Positions 1 through 13,269 of a stretch of DNA of 26,045 nucleotides are shown one piece after another. Every line of letters starts with the position of its first letter. The stretch's first letter is position 1. The stretch covers positions 1 to 26,045 of the forward strand of contig MU119699.1 of the NCBI GenBank assembly GCA_014904845.1, written 5' to 3'. Source of the DNA: Acephala macrosclerotiorum (lineage: Eukaryota; Ascomycota; Leotiomycetes; Helotiales; Mollisiaceae). The position numbers and the translations under genes are program-made. The notes beneath the pieces are model-generated. The model searched no databases. It had not been told where the DNA came from and worked only from the letters and a program-made list of their open reading frames with translations.

Positions 1-3000
1 ATAATTTCAAATTAAAATTATTTAACAATAAAATTATTTTTTTTATTTGAATTTTTTTTTCGTTTTTATATTCAAAAATTTTTCGATTTCGTTTTTTTTT
101 AATAAAATAAAATAATTAATATTTCGTATTATTTTTTAAATATTATTTTTTAATATTTATGTTTAAAAATAATAATATTATTATAAAAAAATACTTTTTT
201 ATTTTGTTATTAAAAATTTTTTTATTCAAAATTTTGTTTATTTTTTTTTTATTAAAAAAAAAACGTTTTATAAAAAATCGAAAAAAATAATTTTATTTTT
301 TATATCGTTTTATTTATATTTTTTTTAAACTAATAATACTTATTTTTATTATATTTGTTTTATATAAAATAATATTAAAAATATTTAATAAAAAATTAAA
401 AATAAAAAAAAATTCGTTAAAATATAAAATCGTTTACGAATTTTAATATTATATTATTTTTTAATAATATTAATATTTAATTTTTCGCGTTATATTTTTT
501 TTTAATATTTTTTTAATTCGAAAATATATATAAATATAACAATTTCTAATAATTTAATATAAATAAATTTTCAAAAAAAAAATAATTATAATCGTATAAA
601 TAAAATTAAAATTTTTAGAATCTCAAAATACGTTATTTTACGAATTATTATTTTTATATTCAATTTACATTTTTATTATAATAATAAATAATTGTTTTAA
701 AAAAAAAATTTTGTATTATTTATAAAAAAAAAAATTTTTATATTTAATTTCGTATTTAATTTCTATTTTTATAATTACTATTTCGATAAATTTAAAATTT
801 TATTTAATAATAATAAACAATTAAAAATTTTTAACGTTTGTAATAATATTATCGAAATTTTAAATTATATACGTAAAAATAAAATAATATTTCATTTTAA
901 TATTTAATATTTCGTATTTTTTATTTGAATTAATTAATTTAAACAAATTAAAATATAATTTAAAAATAATAATAATATATATTTTTTTAATTAGTAATAA
1001 AAAATCGATTTTTACGAGATTAATTTCGAATATTATAAAATTTTTAGTAATAAAAATAAATTGATTCGTTTTTTCAAATATTTTATAGAGATTTTAAAAA
1101 AATTGTTTTATAAAATTAACGATTTTTAATATTTTTTTTATTATAACAATTTTAATATTTATTAAAATCAAATAATAAATATTATTTTTTTATTATTAAT
1201 TAATAATTATTATAATAAAATTCGATATTTTCAAGATATTAATAATTATTTTTATTTTTTTTTGAATTTTTAAAAACAATATTATATTTTTAGAGAATTT
1301 TTATAGTAAAATTTTATTAATAAAATTATTATTTTTTATATTGAATTATTATTTCAAATTTTTATTTTTTGATTAATTTATATTTATTTTTTTTTATTTT
1401 TCGTTTTAAATATTTTATAAAATTTATCGTTATAATTCGATTTTTAAATATTTCTTTTTTATTTTTATTTTTTATTGAAAATTTTTTTGTATATTTTGAA
1501 TTTTGTTTTTCGATTTACTCGTCGTTATTATATTTATTATTATCGTATTTATTAGTAATTTTTTATAGAATTTATTAATAATTATTTTATTAAAACTTTA
1601 AATATTAATATTATTATTATTAAAAATATATAATAATAAATTCAATTTCTTTAAAAATTTTTTATTAATATTAATTTTTTTTTTTTTTAAATAATAAATT
1701 AAACAAATTTTTAGATTTTTTATATATTTTTAAAACGTTTATTAAAATTGTAATCAAAAAGTTTTTTAATTATTTGTTTTATAATTTGATTATATTAGTA
1801 TCGATTATTTTTAAATATAAATAATCGCGAAAATCGATTACGATTTTAAAAATTATAATATTATTAATTATTTTTTTAATAATAATATTTATAATTAATT
1901 TATTTATTTATAAATAAATAATAATTTACGAAAAAATGATTAATAAAAAAATTGATTTTCTTATTTTTTATTTACTTGAAATACTCGAAATAATATTAAT
2001 TTTTATTATATTTTTTTAAACGATTAATAATATATTTTGCGAAAGTTTAATCGATATTAAATTATATGAAATTTTATATTTACTTTTTTTTATATTATTA
2101 TATTTTTTTCGTTTATATTTTCGTAAAAAAACAAATTAATTTTGATTTTAATTTATAGAAATTATAACGTTATTTAATTTTTGAAATATTTTTATAATAT
2201 TAATATTTAAAACGATTTTTAAATCGTTGAATAATACGAAAAAAAAAATTTTTTTTTTAGTTTTTTAATAAAATCGTTTATTTAAATTAAGAATTTTAAT
2301 ATAAATATTTGTTGAATTCTTTGAATTTAAATAATACGTAAAATCGAAAATTGAAATTTGATATAAATTTTTTTAATAATTGTATATATTTTTTATTGAA
2401 TTTTTTTTATAAGTAATTTAAATAAAATAAAAAGTAGTAAATTATTGATTATATTTAAAATTATTTTTTGTATTATAGTATTTAAATATTTTTATTGAAT
2501 TTTCAAGTATTTTAAATCGTTAATTTTATTATATTATCGTTTTTTTTTTTTATATTTATATATAATAATCGTTTTCTCGTATATTTTATTGTAATTATAA
2601 ATAGATATTTTTATTGATTTGTAATCAATTTTTTTAAAAATCCGTTTTTTAATATATATTAAAAATTTTTTTATAAATTTGTATTTTTAATATTATTTGT
2701 TTAATTTGTTTCGTTTGATTAATTTTTTGAATATTCGATCGAATAAATTTATATACGTTTTTATTGTCAAAATTTTTTTTGTAAATTAATTGATAATTTT
2801 ATATAAAAATTTTATGTTTATTTAATAATATTTTTAATTGTATTTACGAAATTTTTTTTTAAATTATTGTAAAATTTTTTTTTTAAATAATTTTTAATAT
2901 TGTATTTTAATATAAATCGAATTTACTTTTTGTAAATTAAATTAATATATTATAAAAATTATATTTTTTTAATTTTTAAAGTAATTTTATAGTTTTCGTA

Positions 3001-4212
3001 TATATTTTTATATTATTTTAAAAAAGTCGTAATATTGTTTTTTTTAAATTAAAATGTTCTAAAAATTTTAAAGAAAAGTATTTGTAATTTTAGTACGAGT
3101 ATGTATTTCTCGAAGTTTTGTATTTTTGAAAGATTGTTTTTATTATTTATAAAATTTTTTTTTAGAAAAAATTAATAATATAATTAAAATAAAAATATTT
3201 TTTATCGAAAAAAATAAATTTTAATGCGAATAATTTATTGATTTTAGTTTTTAAATTGAGAATTAATTTAATAATTTAAAAGTACGAATTTTTAAATTAT
3301 TATTTTTAAATAAAATTCGTTTTAAAAATTGATTTTTATTTATATCGTTTTCTCGTAAAAAAAATTTTGTTTTAATTTTTATTTGAAATTTTATTCGTTT
3401 ATTTATTTTAATAAAATGTATTTTTTAAATAAATATTTTTTTAATCGATTTTTTTTAATTAAAGTTTTTTATTTTAATTTTTTTTTGTATTATTTTTTGA
3501 AATTCGAGATTTATTTTAATTTTATTATTTTAATTTAAAAACGATTATAAACGATTCGCGAATTGCGATTTTTAAAAAAATTAAAATTAAAATATAAAAT
3601 AATAAAATAATTTCGTTTTTTCATATTATAAATTTTTTTTTTTTTCGTATTAAAATTTTTTTTTTTATATTCGTTTTAATATTAATTATTTCGAGTAATT
3701 TAATATATAATTTTTATAAATTAATATTTTTTTGTAATTTCGCAATTTTGTAATTAAATTATTTAATTTCGAATAATATAATCAAAACAAAGAATTTTCG
3801 TTAATTGATTTTTAGTTTTCGATTTTCAATAATTTAAATTTTTTTTTAATAATAATAAAAAACAAAATATATAAATCGTATATAAATAGTTTTTAATAAA
3901 GTTTATTGAAATAATTCATTTTTTGACGTTGTTTTATTAATATAGAAAAGTAATAAAATACAAAGTAAAAAAATTCAATCGTAGATTAATTTGTTTTAAT
4001 TAATAAATTAAATTTATTCGAAGTAATTCGTAATTTGTAAATTAATTAATTAATTAATTAAAGTAGAAATAGAAAAAGTTATTGATTAGTTTATAGTAAA
4101 TAAAAACTTTTTATGTATTAGAAAATACGTAATTAGTATTACTCTCGAAATTAATTATTTACAAAGATTTTTAAAGAGAAAATATATAGTTTTATTATAA
4201 TATAAATTTTTA
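1..4212 (+). repeat. RIP-degraded dispersed element, copy A (left end cut by the window)
   Basis: This block is almost pure A/T with scattered CpG. It aligns base for base, at a constant offset of about 8351, with the block starting at 8352, for example around 121-140 against 8472-8491. Similarity ends near 4212, just after a TATAGTTTTATTATAAT-like stretch that copy B also has. Most differences between the copies are C/T or G/A. Compared with copies B, C and D it lacks about 75 bp near 3665, and it keeps about 565 bp (roughly 2927-3497) that B has lost. Similarity begins at base 1, so the element probably extends further left. No protein domain can be read; short open frames such as 1369-1578 are chance products of AT-rich sequence. 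The element class is unknown: no terminal repeats could be defined. Copies sharing one end but differing in length would fit a LINE or LTR remnants. Confidence 0.85.
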
Positions 4213-7200
4213 AAAAAAAATTATCGTAAAATATTTAAATAAATAAAATATATTCGATTGATAAAATTGTTTATATATAAAATAATACAAATTAAAACTT
4301 TAAAAAAATAAAAATAAAAATAAATAATATTAAAAAAAAATTATAATTTTTAAATTAATATAAAATTAAAAAATTGTAATTAAAAAATTTTAAAAATTTT
4401 TTAAAAAAAATTGAAAAAAGTTTTTTTATAAATTATAATAAATATTGTATTAATAAACGTTTATATAATTTAAATATAATTAAATATAATTAAAATATAT
4501 TTAAATATATTAAAATATATTTAAAAATATTTAAATATATTAAAAAATATTTTTTATAAATTTTAAAAATTAAAGTTTTTTTAAAAATTTTTAAAGAAAA
4601 AAAAAGTAATATAATTTCGTTTTTTTATATAATAGAATTGTTTTAATTATAAAAAAAAAAAAAATAAAACTTTTAAAATATAAATAGAATTTATTAAAAT
4701 AAATAAAAATATTTTAAAAAAAATCAATAAAGAAATAAAATTACTATAAATAGAAAAAGAAAAAATAGTTTTTTTTCGATTAAAAAATCGTTATTATTTT
4801 AAAGTTTAATGAATTTTTTTTATTTATTTAATTTTCAAAGAATCGTATATATTTATTTTTTTTGATTTTATTGAATTCAAAAATACGAATTACAATTTTA
4901 ATTTTTTTTTCAATTTTTTAAATATTTTATTTATTACGAAATTTTTTAATCGTTTTTCTTTTTATATTTATATTTTTATTATTATTAAAATCAATAAATT
5001 TAATAATATTTTCGTTTTTATTATTATTTAAAAATTTTAATATTTATTTTTTTTAACGAATTTTTTTAAGCGATTTTTAATATATAATTTTCGAATTATT
5101 GTTTTATTTAATTTTTCGAATAAATAATTTTTTTTCAATTGATTTATTTAATAAATTCAATATAAATTCAATTATTTATATAATAATTTAATATTTTTAA
5201 ATATATTTTAATTAATAAATTTAATATTATATATTAAAATAAAATCTTTTTTTCGAATTAATTTTTTTTGTATTTAATAATAAATATTGAAATATACTTG
5301 ATTTTATTTGCAATTATATTTTTTTTTCAATTTCGATTTTTTTATATTCTCGTTTTATATTTCAATTTATTTAATTCTCAATTCAAAAAACTTTACTCGA
5401 TTACATATTACATTTTAATCAAAAAATTTTCAAATAAAAAATCGAATTTTAATAAATAAAACAATTTTTTTACTATAAATTATATAAAATAATATATATT
5501 TAATTAATTTATAAATAGTTATTCGATTCGTAAAAAAAACAATTAATAAATATTTTAATTAATTTTTTTTGTTTTTTTTTATTAAAATAATTAATATAAT
5601 AATAATAAATTAATATTTTTGTTTAATTATTTTATTTGTTTTTAAATTATATATAGAAATAATAATTCGTTTAATTTTGAATTTATTTAATTTTTTAATA
5701 ATCATTTTTTTAAATTCGAGTTTTTTATTCAATTTTATATAATTAAAAATATTATATTTACAAATAATATTATTATAAATAAATTTAATAATTTTTTTAA
5801 AAATCGAATTTTTTATTAATTTAATTTTAATTCAATCGAAAAAATTATTTCGTATTATAATCAAATTATTAAATATTTTATATTACGAGAATTTAATTAT
5901 ATTTATTTCAATGTAATAAAATAATAAAATTATTTTTTAAAAATACAAAATTTTCTCGTGTTTTTTTTTGTTTTTATATTAATAATCACTATAATTTACT
6001 ATAAAATCTCGAACGTTTTTATAGTATTTTTTTAATAATATTAATTAATTATTCGATAATAAATTTTTTTTTTTTTTAATATATTTGAATTTATTATATA
6101 ATTCAATTATAATTATTATACGTTATTTTAAATCGTTTAAAATAAATTGAAATAAATAGAATTTAATAATATTTTTTTATAGTATTTTGTTTCGAATATT
6201 GTAATTAATGAATTTTCAAATTAATTTACGAAATTTTATTTTTAAAAATTATTTTAATCGTTTTAAAATTGTTAAATATTAAATAATATTTTAAAAATAA
6301 TTCGAATAATTATTATTAAAAAAAAAAAAAATATTATTATTATTATTATTTAATAATTTATTAATTTTAAAAAAAGCAATTAATACGACGTATATAAAAA
6401 ATGCGATTAATATTAAAAATTGAAAATTAAAAATATTAGATTTATATTTTTTTTTTAAATTTAATTTAATAATTTAAATAAATATTTTTATTTTACGTAT
6501 TTATTTTTAATTATAAATTTTTTTTTTTAATTTCTCGATTAATTTTACGTTTTTTAATAAAATTAAAACTATTTTAATGTAATTAAATTCGATTATAATA
6601 AATTTATTAATATTTTTTTTTTTTTTGAATTATCGTTTTTTATTCGCGGTTTTCTAAATAATTCGTTTGTAGTAATATAAATATTTTTTTTAATATATTT
6701 GATTTTGAAATTGAATAATCGTATTTAAATAAATTAATAAATAATTAAAATATTAAAAAAATTTATTATTATTCGATTTAATTGAACGACGAACGTATTA
6801 ATATTCGTTTTAAAAATAAAATAAATATTATATAATTAAAATTGTAATTTACGAAAATTTTTTAAAATTTTTTAATATTTTTTTTTTATCGTATTATAAT
6901 TTTATTTAATAATATTTTAAAATTCTAATTCGTATTGAATTACTCGTTTTCATTTTTTATTATTATATTAATCGAATATTTTTTTATATTTTTATTAATT
7001 AATATCAATATTTAAAATAATCATTTTTTATTTATTAATAAAATCGTAATAAATTTTACAAAATATCGAAATCGTCGTAAATTTATTTTATAGAAATATT
7101 ATAGCGATTTTTTACTTTTTTTTTTATTTGAAAAATTCGTTTTTTTTAATTAATCGATATAATAATTCGATAATAATATTAAAATATTAAATTTATATTT

Positions 7201-8351
7201 TATAATAAATACAAATTTTAATAAAAATTTTAATTTTAAAAATATTATTATTTTTAATTTATTTTAAAATTTTAATAATTTTTATATTTTTAAAAAAATA
7301 TTTTTTAAAATTGCAAATAAAATTAATAATAATTATTTCGTTTTAATAAAATTATAATTTAAATTTTATATAAATTTGAATTTTTTCAATTCAATTTAAT
7401 ATTTTATTCAAATTTTAAATATATTTAAAAACGAATTAACAAATCTTTAAAAATATTAATTTATTATTGTAATTCGTATAAAATTCTTTAATTTTTACGT
7501 TATTTAAAAATAATATTACGATTTTAAAAAATACGTTTTTTAAAATTGTTATAATAATTCGAACGAATTAAATTATAAAATTAATTATTTTTTAAAATAA
7601 TATTATTATTCGCAAAAATTCTAAAAAAATTATAAAAATAATTATATTTTTATTTTAAATATTTAATGTAAATTAATTGTATTTAAAAAAGAAATTTATT
7701 AAAAAAATATAAAAATATTTAATAAATTTTTTAAAAAATTTATTTACGAAAAAAAATATATTAACGTTTTTCAAAATAATTGAATTTATTTTTATAATTA
7801 TATTAATCAATCGATAAATTTTAATAATTTTTTTCGCGATTAAAAATTAAAAATTTTAATAAAAATTATCGTTTTTTTTAAGTATTTCGCGATTAAATTA
7901 TTTTTAAAATATTTTTATTATAATTGAAAATAAAATTTTAAAATAATAAAAACTTTTTTTTTATTACGCCGTATATTAAATTGTTTTAATACGAATAAAC
8001 GAATTAGTATTTTTATAGATTTTAAAAAAAAAATTTAATTAAATATTATTGTTTTTTTACAATTAAATATTATTTTATCGAATATTTCTTTTTTAAATTT
8101 TTATAATTAGTTTTTAATAAACAAAAATATTAATTACTTAAAAATAAATTATAATTTTTTTAATATTAAAACAATTCGCAATAATAAATATTTTATATAT
8201 TTTTTAATATATTTTTAAAATATTTTTCACGTTTTAAATCGTTCAAATTAATTTTTCTATTTTTTAAAACTTTTTTTAATTTTATCGATTAAATCAATAA
8301 ATCGTACTTTTTTAAATTTGAATTTATATATTATATTAATATTTATATTAA
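4213..8351. other. AT-rich RIP-like block with no recognisable gene
   Basis: About 4.1 kb of the same extreme A/T composition lies between element copies A and B. I found no match to the A/B element, no gene and no RNA structure. Because copy A begins at the window edge, this block could be the upstream part of a longer element whose second copy lies outside the window, in which case copy B would be close to 8 kb, or it could be a different insertion. Remaining C is again mostly CpG. The open frame at 5268-5459 is all I, L, F, Y, N and K and is a composition artefact. Confidence 0.6.
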
Positions 8352-11300
8352 ATAATCTCAAATTAAAATTATTTAACGATAAAATTATTTTTTTTTATTC
8401 GAGTTTTTTTTTATTTTTATACTCGAAATTTTTTCGATTTTATTTTTTTTTAATAAAATAAAATAATTAATATTTTATATCGTTTTTTAAATATTTTTTT
8501 TTAATGTTTATATTTAAAAATAATAATATTATTATAAAAAAATATTTTTTTATTTTTTTATTGAAAATTTTTTTATTTAAAATTTTATTTATTTTTTTTT
8601 TATCAAAAAAAAAAACGTTTTATAAAAAATCGAAAAAAATATTTTTATTTTTTATATTATTTTATTTGTATTTTTTTTTGAACTAATAATATTTGTTTTA
8701 ATTGTATTTATTTTATATAAAATAATATTAAAAATATTTAATATAAAATAAAAAATAAAAAAAAATTTATTAAAATATAAAACTCGTTTACAAGTTTTAA
8801 TATTATATTATTTTTTAATAATACTAATATTTAATTTCTCGCGTTATTTTTTTTTTTCAATATTTTTTCGATTTAAAAATACATATAAATATAGTAATTT
8901 CTAATAATTTAACGCAAATAAATTTTTAAAAAAAAATAATTATAATTGTACAAATAGAATTAAAATCTTTAAAATCTCGAAATACGTTATTTTATAAACT
9001 ATTATTTTTGTATTCAATTTATATTTTTATTATAATAATGAATAATTATTTTAAAAAAAAAAATTTTATATTATTTACAAAAAAAAAAAAAAATTTATAT
9101 TCGATTTTATATTCAATTTCTATTTTTATAATTACTATTTCAACGAATTCGAAATTTTATTTAATAATAATAAACAATTAAAAGTTTTTAACGTTTGTAA
9201 TAATACTATCGAAATTTCGAATTATATATATAAAAACAATATAATATTTCATTTCAATATTTAATATTTTATATTTTTTACTCGAATTAATTAATTTAAA
9301 CAAATTAAAATATAATTTAAAAATAATAATAATATATTTTCTTTTAATTAATAACGAAAAATCGATTTTTATAAAATTAATTTCAAATATTATAAAATTT
9401 TTAATAATAAAAACAAATTAATTCGATTTTTTAAATATTTTATAAAAATTTTAAAAAAATTATTTTATAAAATCAACGATTTTTAATATTTTTTTTATTA
9501 TAACGATTTTAATATTTATTAAAATCAAATAATAAATATTGTTTTTTTATTATTAATTAATAATTATTGTAATAAAATTCAATGTTTTTAAAATATTAAT
9601 AATTATTTTTATTTTTTTTTGAATTTTTAAAAACGATATTATATTTTTAAAAAATTTTCGCGATAAAATTTTATTAATAAAATTATTATTTTTAATATCG
9701 AATTATTATTTTAAAGTTTTATTTTTCGATTAATTTACGTTTATTTTTTTTCGTTTTTTATTCTAAGTACTTTATGAAATTTATTATTGTAATTCGATTT
9801 TTGAGTATTTTTTTTTGTTTTTGTTTTTCGTTGAAAGTTTTTTCGTGTACTTTGAATTTTACTTTTCGATTTACTTGTCGTTATTGTATTTACTATTATT
9901 ATATTTATTAATAATCACTTTATTAAAACTTTAAACGTTAATATTATTATTATTAAAAATATACAATAATAAATTCGATTTTTTTAAAATTTTTTTATTA
10001 ATATTAATTTTTTTTTTTTTGAATAATAAATTAAACAAATTTTTAAATTTTTTATATATTTTTAAAACGTTTATTGAAATTATAATTAAAAAGTTTTTTA
10101 ATTATTTATTTTATAATTTGATTATATTAATATCAATTGTTTTTAAATATAAATAATCGCGAAAATCGATTACAATTTTAAGAACTATAATATTATTAAT
10201 TGTTTTTTAATAATAATATTTACAATTAATTAATTTATTTATAAGTACATAATAATTCACGAAAAAATAATCAACAAAAAAATCGATTTTTTCGTTTTTT
10301 ATTCGCTCGAAATACTCGAAATAATATCGCTCGCTTTATTAATCGTTATATATAGCGTTGATTTTTATTGTATTTTTTTGAATAATCGATAATATATTTT
10401 ACGAGAATTTAATCGACGTTAAATTATTTAAAGTTTTATATTCGCTTTTTTTCATATTATTATATTTTTTTTATTTACAATTAAAAAAATTTTTTCGTTT
10501 ATATTTTTATAAAAAAATAAATTAATTTTAATTTTAATTTATAGAGATTATAATATTATTCAATTTTTGAAATATTTTTGTAATATTAATATTTAAAGTA
10601 ATTTTTAATTTTTTAATAAAATCGTTTATTTAAATTAAAAGTTGTAATATAAATATTTATTGAATTCTTTGAATTTAAATAATATATAAAATTGAAAATT
10701 AAAATTCGATATAAATTTTTTTTATAAATAATTCGAATAAAATAAAAAATAATAAATTATTAATTACATTTGAAATTATTTTTTATATTATAATATTCAA
10801 ATATTTTTATTGAATTTTCAAATATTTTAAATTATTAATTTCATTATATTACTATTTTTTCTTTTTATATTTATATATAACAATCGTTTTCTCGTATATT
10901 TTATTGTAATTATAAATGAATATTTTTATTAATTTGTAATCGATTTTTTTAAAAATTCGTTTTTTAATATATATTGAAAATCTTTTTATAAATTCGCGTT
11001 TTTAATATTATTTGTTCAATTTATTTCGTTTAATCAATTCTTTAAATACTCGATCGAATAAATCTACGTACGTTTTTATCGTTAAAAATTTTTTCGTAAA
11101 TTGATCGATAATTTTATATAAGAATTTTATATTTATTTAATAATGTTTTTAATCGTATTCGCGAAATTTTTTTTTTAGAGCGTTATAAAACTCTTTTTTC
11201 AAATAATTTTTAGTATTGTATTTTAATATAAATTGGATTGAAATTTTTTATTTTAATTTTATTATTTCAATTTGAAAACGATTATAAATAATTTACGAAT

Positions 11301-12017
11301 TACGATTTTTAAAAAAATTAAAATTAAAATATAAAACAATAAAACAATTTCGTTTTTTAACGTTATAATTTCTTTTCTTTTTCGTATTAAAATTTTCTTT
11401 TTTATATTTCAATTTTCATTGGAAATAAAATCAATTATTGTAAATAATTACTACAAAATTTTTTTTTTTTTTTTTATATTTATTTTAATATTAATTATTT
11501 CAAGTAATTCAATATATAATTTTTATAAATTAATATTTTTTTACAATTTCGTAATCTCATAATCAAATTATTTAATCTCGAACAATACAATCAAAACAAA
11601 AAATTTTTATTAATTGATTTTCAATTTTCGATTTTTAATAATTTAAATTTCTTTTTAATAATAATAAAAAAATAAAATACATAAATCGTATATAAACAAT
11701 TCTCAACGAAATTTATTAAAACAATTTATTTCTCGATATTACTTTGCTAATATAAAAAAACAATAAAATACAAAATAAAAAAATTTAATCGTAAATCAAT
11801 TTATTTTAATTAATAGATTAAATCTATTTAAAATAATTTGTAATTTGTAAATCAATTAATCAATCAATTAAAATAAAAATAAAAAGAATTATTAATTAAT
11901 TTATAGTAAACGAAAACTCTTTATATATTAAAAAACACGTGATTAATATTGCTTTCGAAACTAGCTATTTATAAGAATTTTTGAAAAGAAAGTATATAGT
12001 TTTACTATAATAAATTT
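8352..12017 (+). repeat. RIP-degraded dispersed element, copy B (abuts the gene island)
   Basis: This is the second same-strand copy of the element at 1-4212. It keeps somewhat more G and C than copy A, especially toward its right end, so it looks less mutated or younger. Relative to A it lacks about 565 bp near 11235 and about 45 bp near 10600, and it carries an extra stretch of about 34 bp near 10327-10362 and about 75 bp near 11410-11485. The similarity stops close to 12017, exactly where normal composition and the AAA ATPase relic begin, so the end of the element forms the left border of the gene island. Interior open frames such as 8504-8686 have no coding character. Confidence 0.85.
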
Positions 12018-12019
12018 TC

Positions 12020-13139
12020 ATTTTTTCATTTGAAAAGTTTTTTTTTTGTATTGTCGATATTAAATTCTAGTCAATGAGTAGAATCTGCGGTTGCGCATTA
12101 TTAATTCGTGTTTGGTTGCATTCTTTGTTTTGTAATAATAAAATAAAAAAGTTTTTAAAGAGTTAATAAATTTAAAACCAGGAAATTTTAAGATTGCTAT
12201 TTCAATTGAAACCTTTCTTAGAATCTTTTTGTCAAAGTCCAAATAATTCCCTTTAATGTGAAAATATTCTAATCCACTCGTTGTAAGTTTCTCCCGGCCC
12301 GACTCGTATCTGATGTATCATGGCTTTTTCGTCCTTTGACACGTGGTATAAACTAAAGTATTTGCTTTGAATATAGTCCAAAGTAGATCGAACGTGATCT
12401 CTTTGCTCGGATGACCTAATATAGTCCACAAAATTGCCTGGCTAGTTGTCAGGACCAATATTGCTCCAGTTGCGACAAGACTCAATTTCCGAGAGAAAGT
12501 TGTATAGAATATTCCGTTCTATCTACTAAAGCATGAGTTACTCCTCCATTCAGATCCGAGAAGGGATACTTACCGAGAGATTCTCTTCCTTAAGACTAAT
12601 CCCGGGAACGTCGTGAAGAACCTTTTTTAAAGCGTCTCGCATGCGACTTAACGTCGATATAATACGTCGTCTGTTCGCTCTTCTTGTTTTAAATAGGTTT
12701 ATCAGCGTAAAACCTTTGCTTGTAAAGAAGACACTTACTAACCCGGCCACGAACTACAAAAATGTATTAATCTAAATCATCAATTTCTGTCGGTTTTAAA
12801 GATTCCACAACAGTGTACTTAAAGGCCTTATTATTCCAATTACACCAGAACATTTGTTTAGTATATTTACAATATGTAGAATTATAACCGTACACTTCGT
12901 TAACTTCCTTGAAAGCTAGTAGTGAAGCCCGGGCTACCACCTTCAATTGAGTGTCTTCTGAAGAGTCGGGCCTAGGAAATCTCATTAACGTTATTTGACT
13001 TTGTGCTTAGGAGCTTGAGGATACGCTTTTCGAGGTCTTGTATCGTGACGGATTGTGTAGGTGCCTGATGATCTGGGCACTCAAGCTTCGAGGCAGGAGC
13101 AGTAGAAGCAAACTCCATGGCCACGACAGCTTTGACCAT
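12020..13139 (-). pseudogene. Pseudogene of a large fungal AAA+ ATPase (N-terminal region only)
   Basis: Read on the minus strand, pieces in successive frames give a protein I recognise as the N-terminal region of the large fungal AAA-family ATPases (DUF7025-type). In order: MVKAVVAMEFAS (start at 13139), DLEKRILKLL, RPDSSEDTQLKVVARAS, KEVNEV, NNKAFKYTVVESLKPTEIDD, YIFVVRGR, TTYYIDVKS, RDALKKVLHDVPGISLKEE, ERNILYNFLSEIESCR, EITFDLLWTIFKANTLVYTT and YLDFDKKILRKVSIEIAI. It is broken by stops at 12767-12769, 12442-12444 and 12318-12320, each explicable as CAA, CAG or CGA changed by C to T, and by frameshifts near 12975, 12640 and 12415. Three introns can be placed: 12840-12893, 12689-12738 and 12523-12573. 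The first two seem to have lost their acceptors (AG to AA). The catalytic AAA domain is absent because the relic runs into repeat copy B. Recognition is from memory of the family. A functional product is very unlikely. Confidence 0.72.
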
Positions 13140-13260
13140 GTCAATGAACTGTTGAACATTGTTCTAAGTGACAACATGTTCATGCTAATTCGGGCTCAGC
13201 GGGCACCCAGGTTTGAATCATCTCTGTCGGAGCTATTGTCGACGTGAGGATGATAGATGC

Positions 13261-13268
13261 TTTATATA
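13261..13268 (-). promoter_or_regulatory. TATA-like box upstream of the AAA ATPase relic
   Basis: The minus strand reads CGTATATAAAGC here, about 125 bases upstream of the relic's ATG at 13139, a plausible distance for a fungal core promoter. This is a motif match only. The relic is dead, so the box may be a leftover. Confidence 0.35.
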
Positions 13269-13269
13269 C

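Noticed and set aside
1369..1578. Open frame of 69 codons in copy A, with similar short frames at 5268-5459 and 8504-8686
   Set aside because: Residues are almost only F, I, L, Y, N, K and S, as expected from AT-rich DNA; the counterpart in copy B is not conserved as a frame.
1..12017. Mitochondrial DNA or an organelle insertion as the source of the AT-rich arms
   Set aside because: No tRNA, rRNA or respiratory genes are visible, and the transition-only divergence between copies with CpG retention fits RIP of nuclear repeats better.
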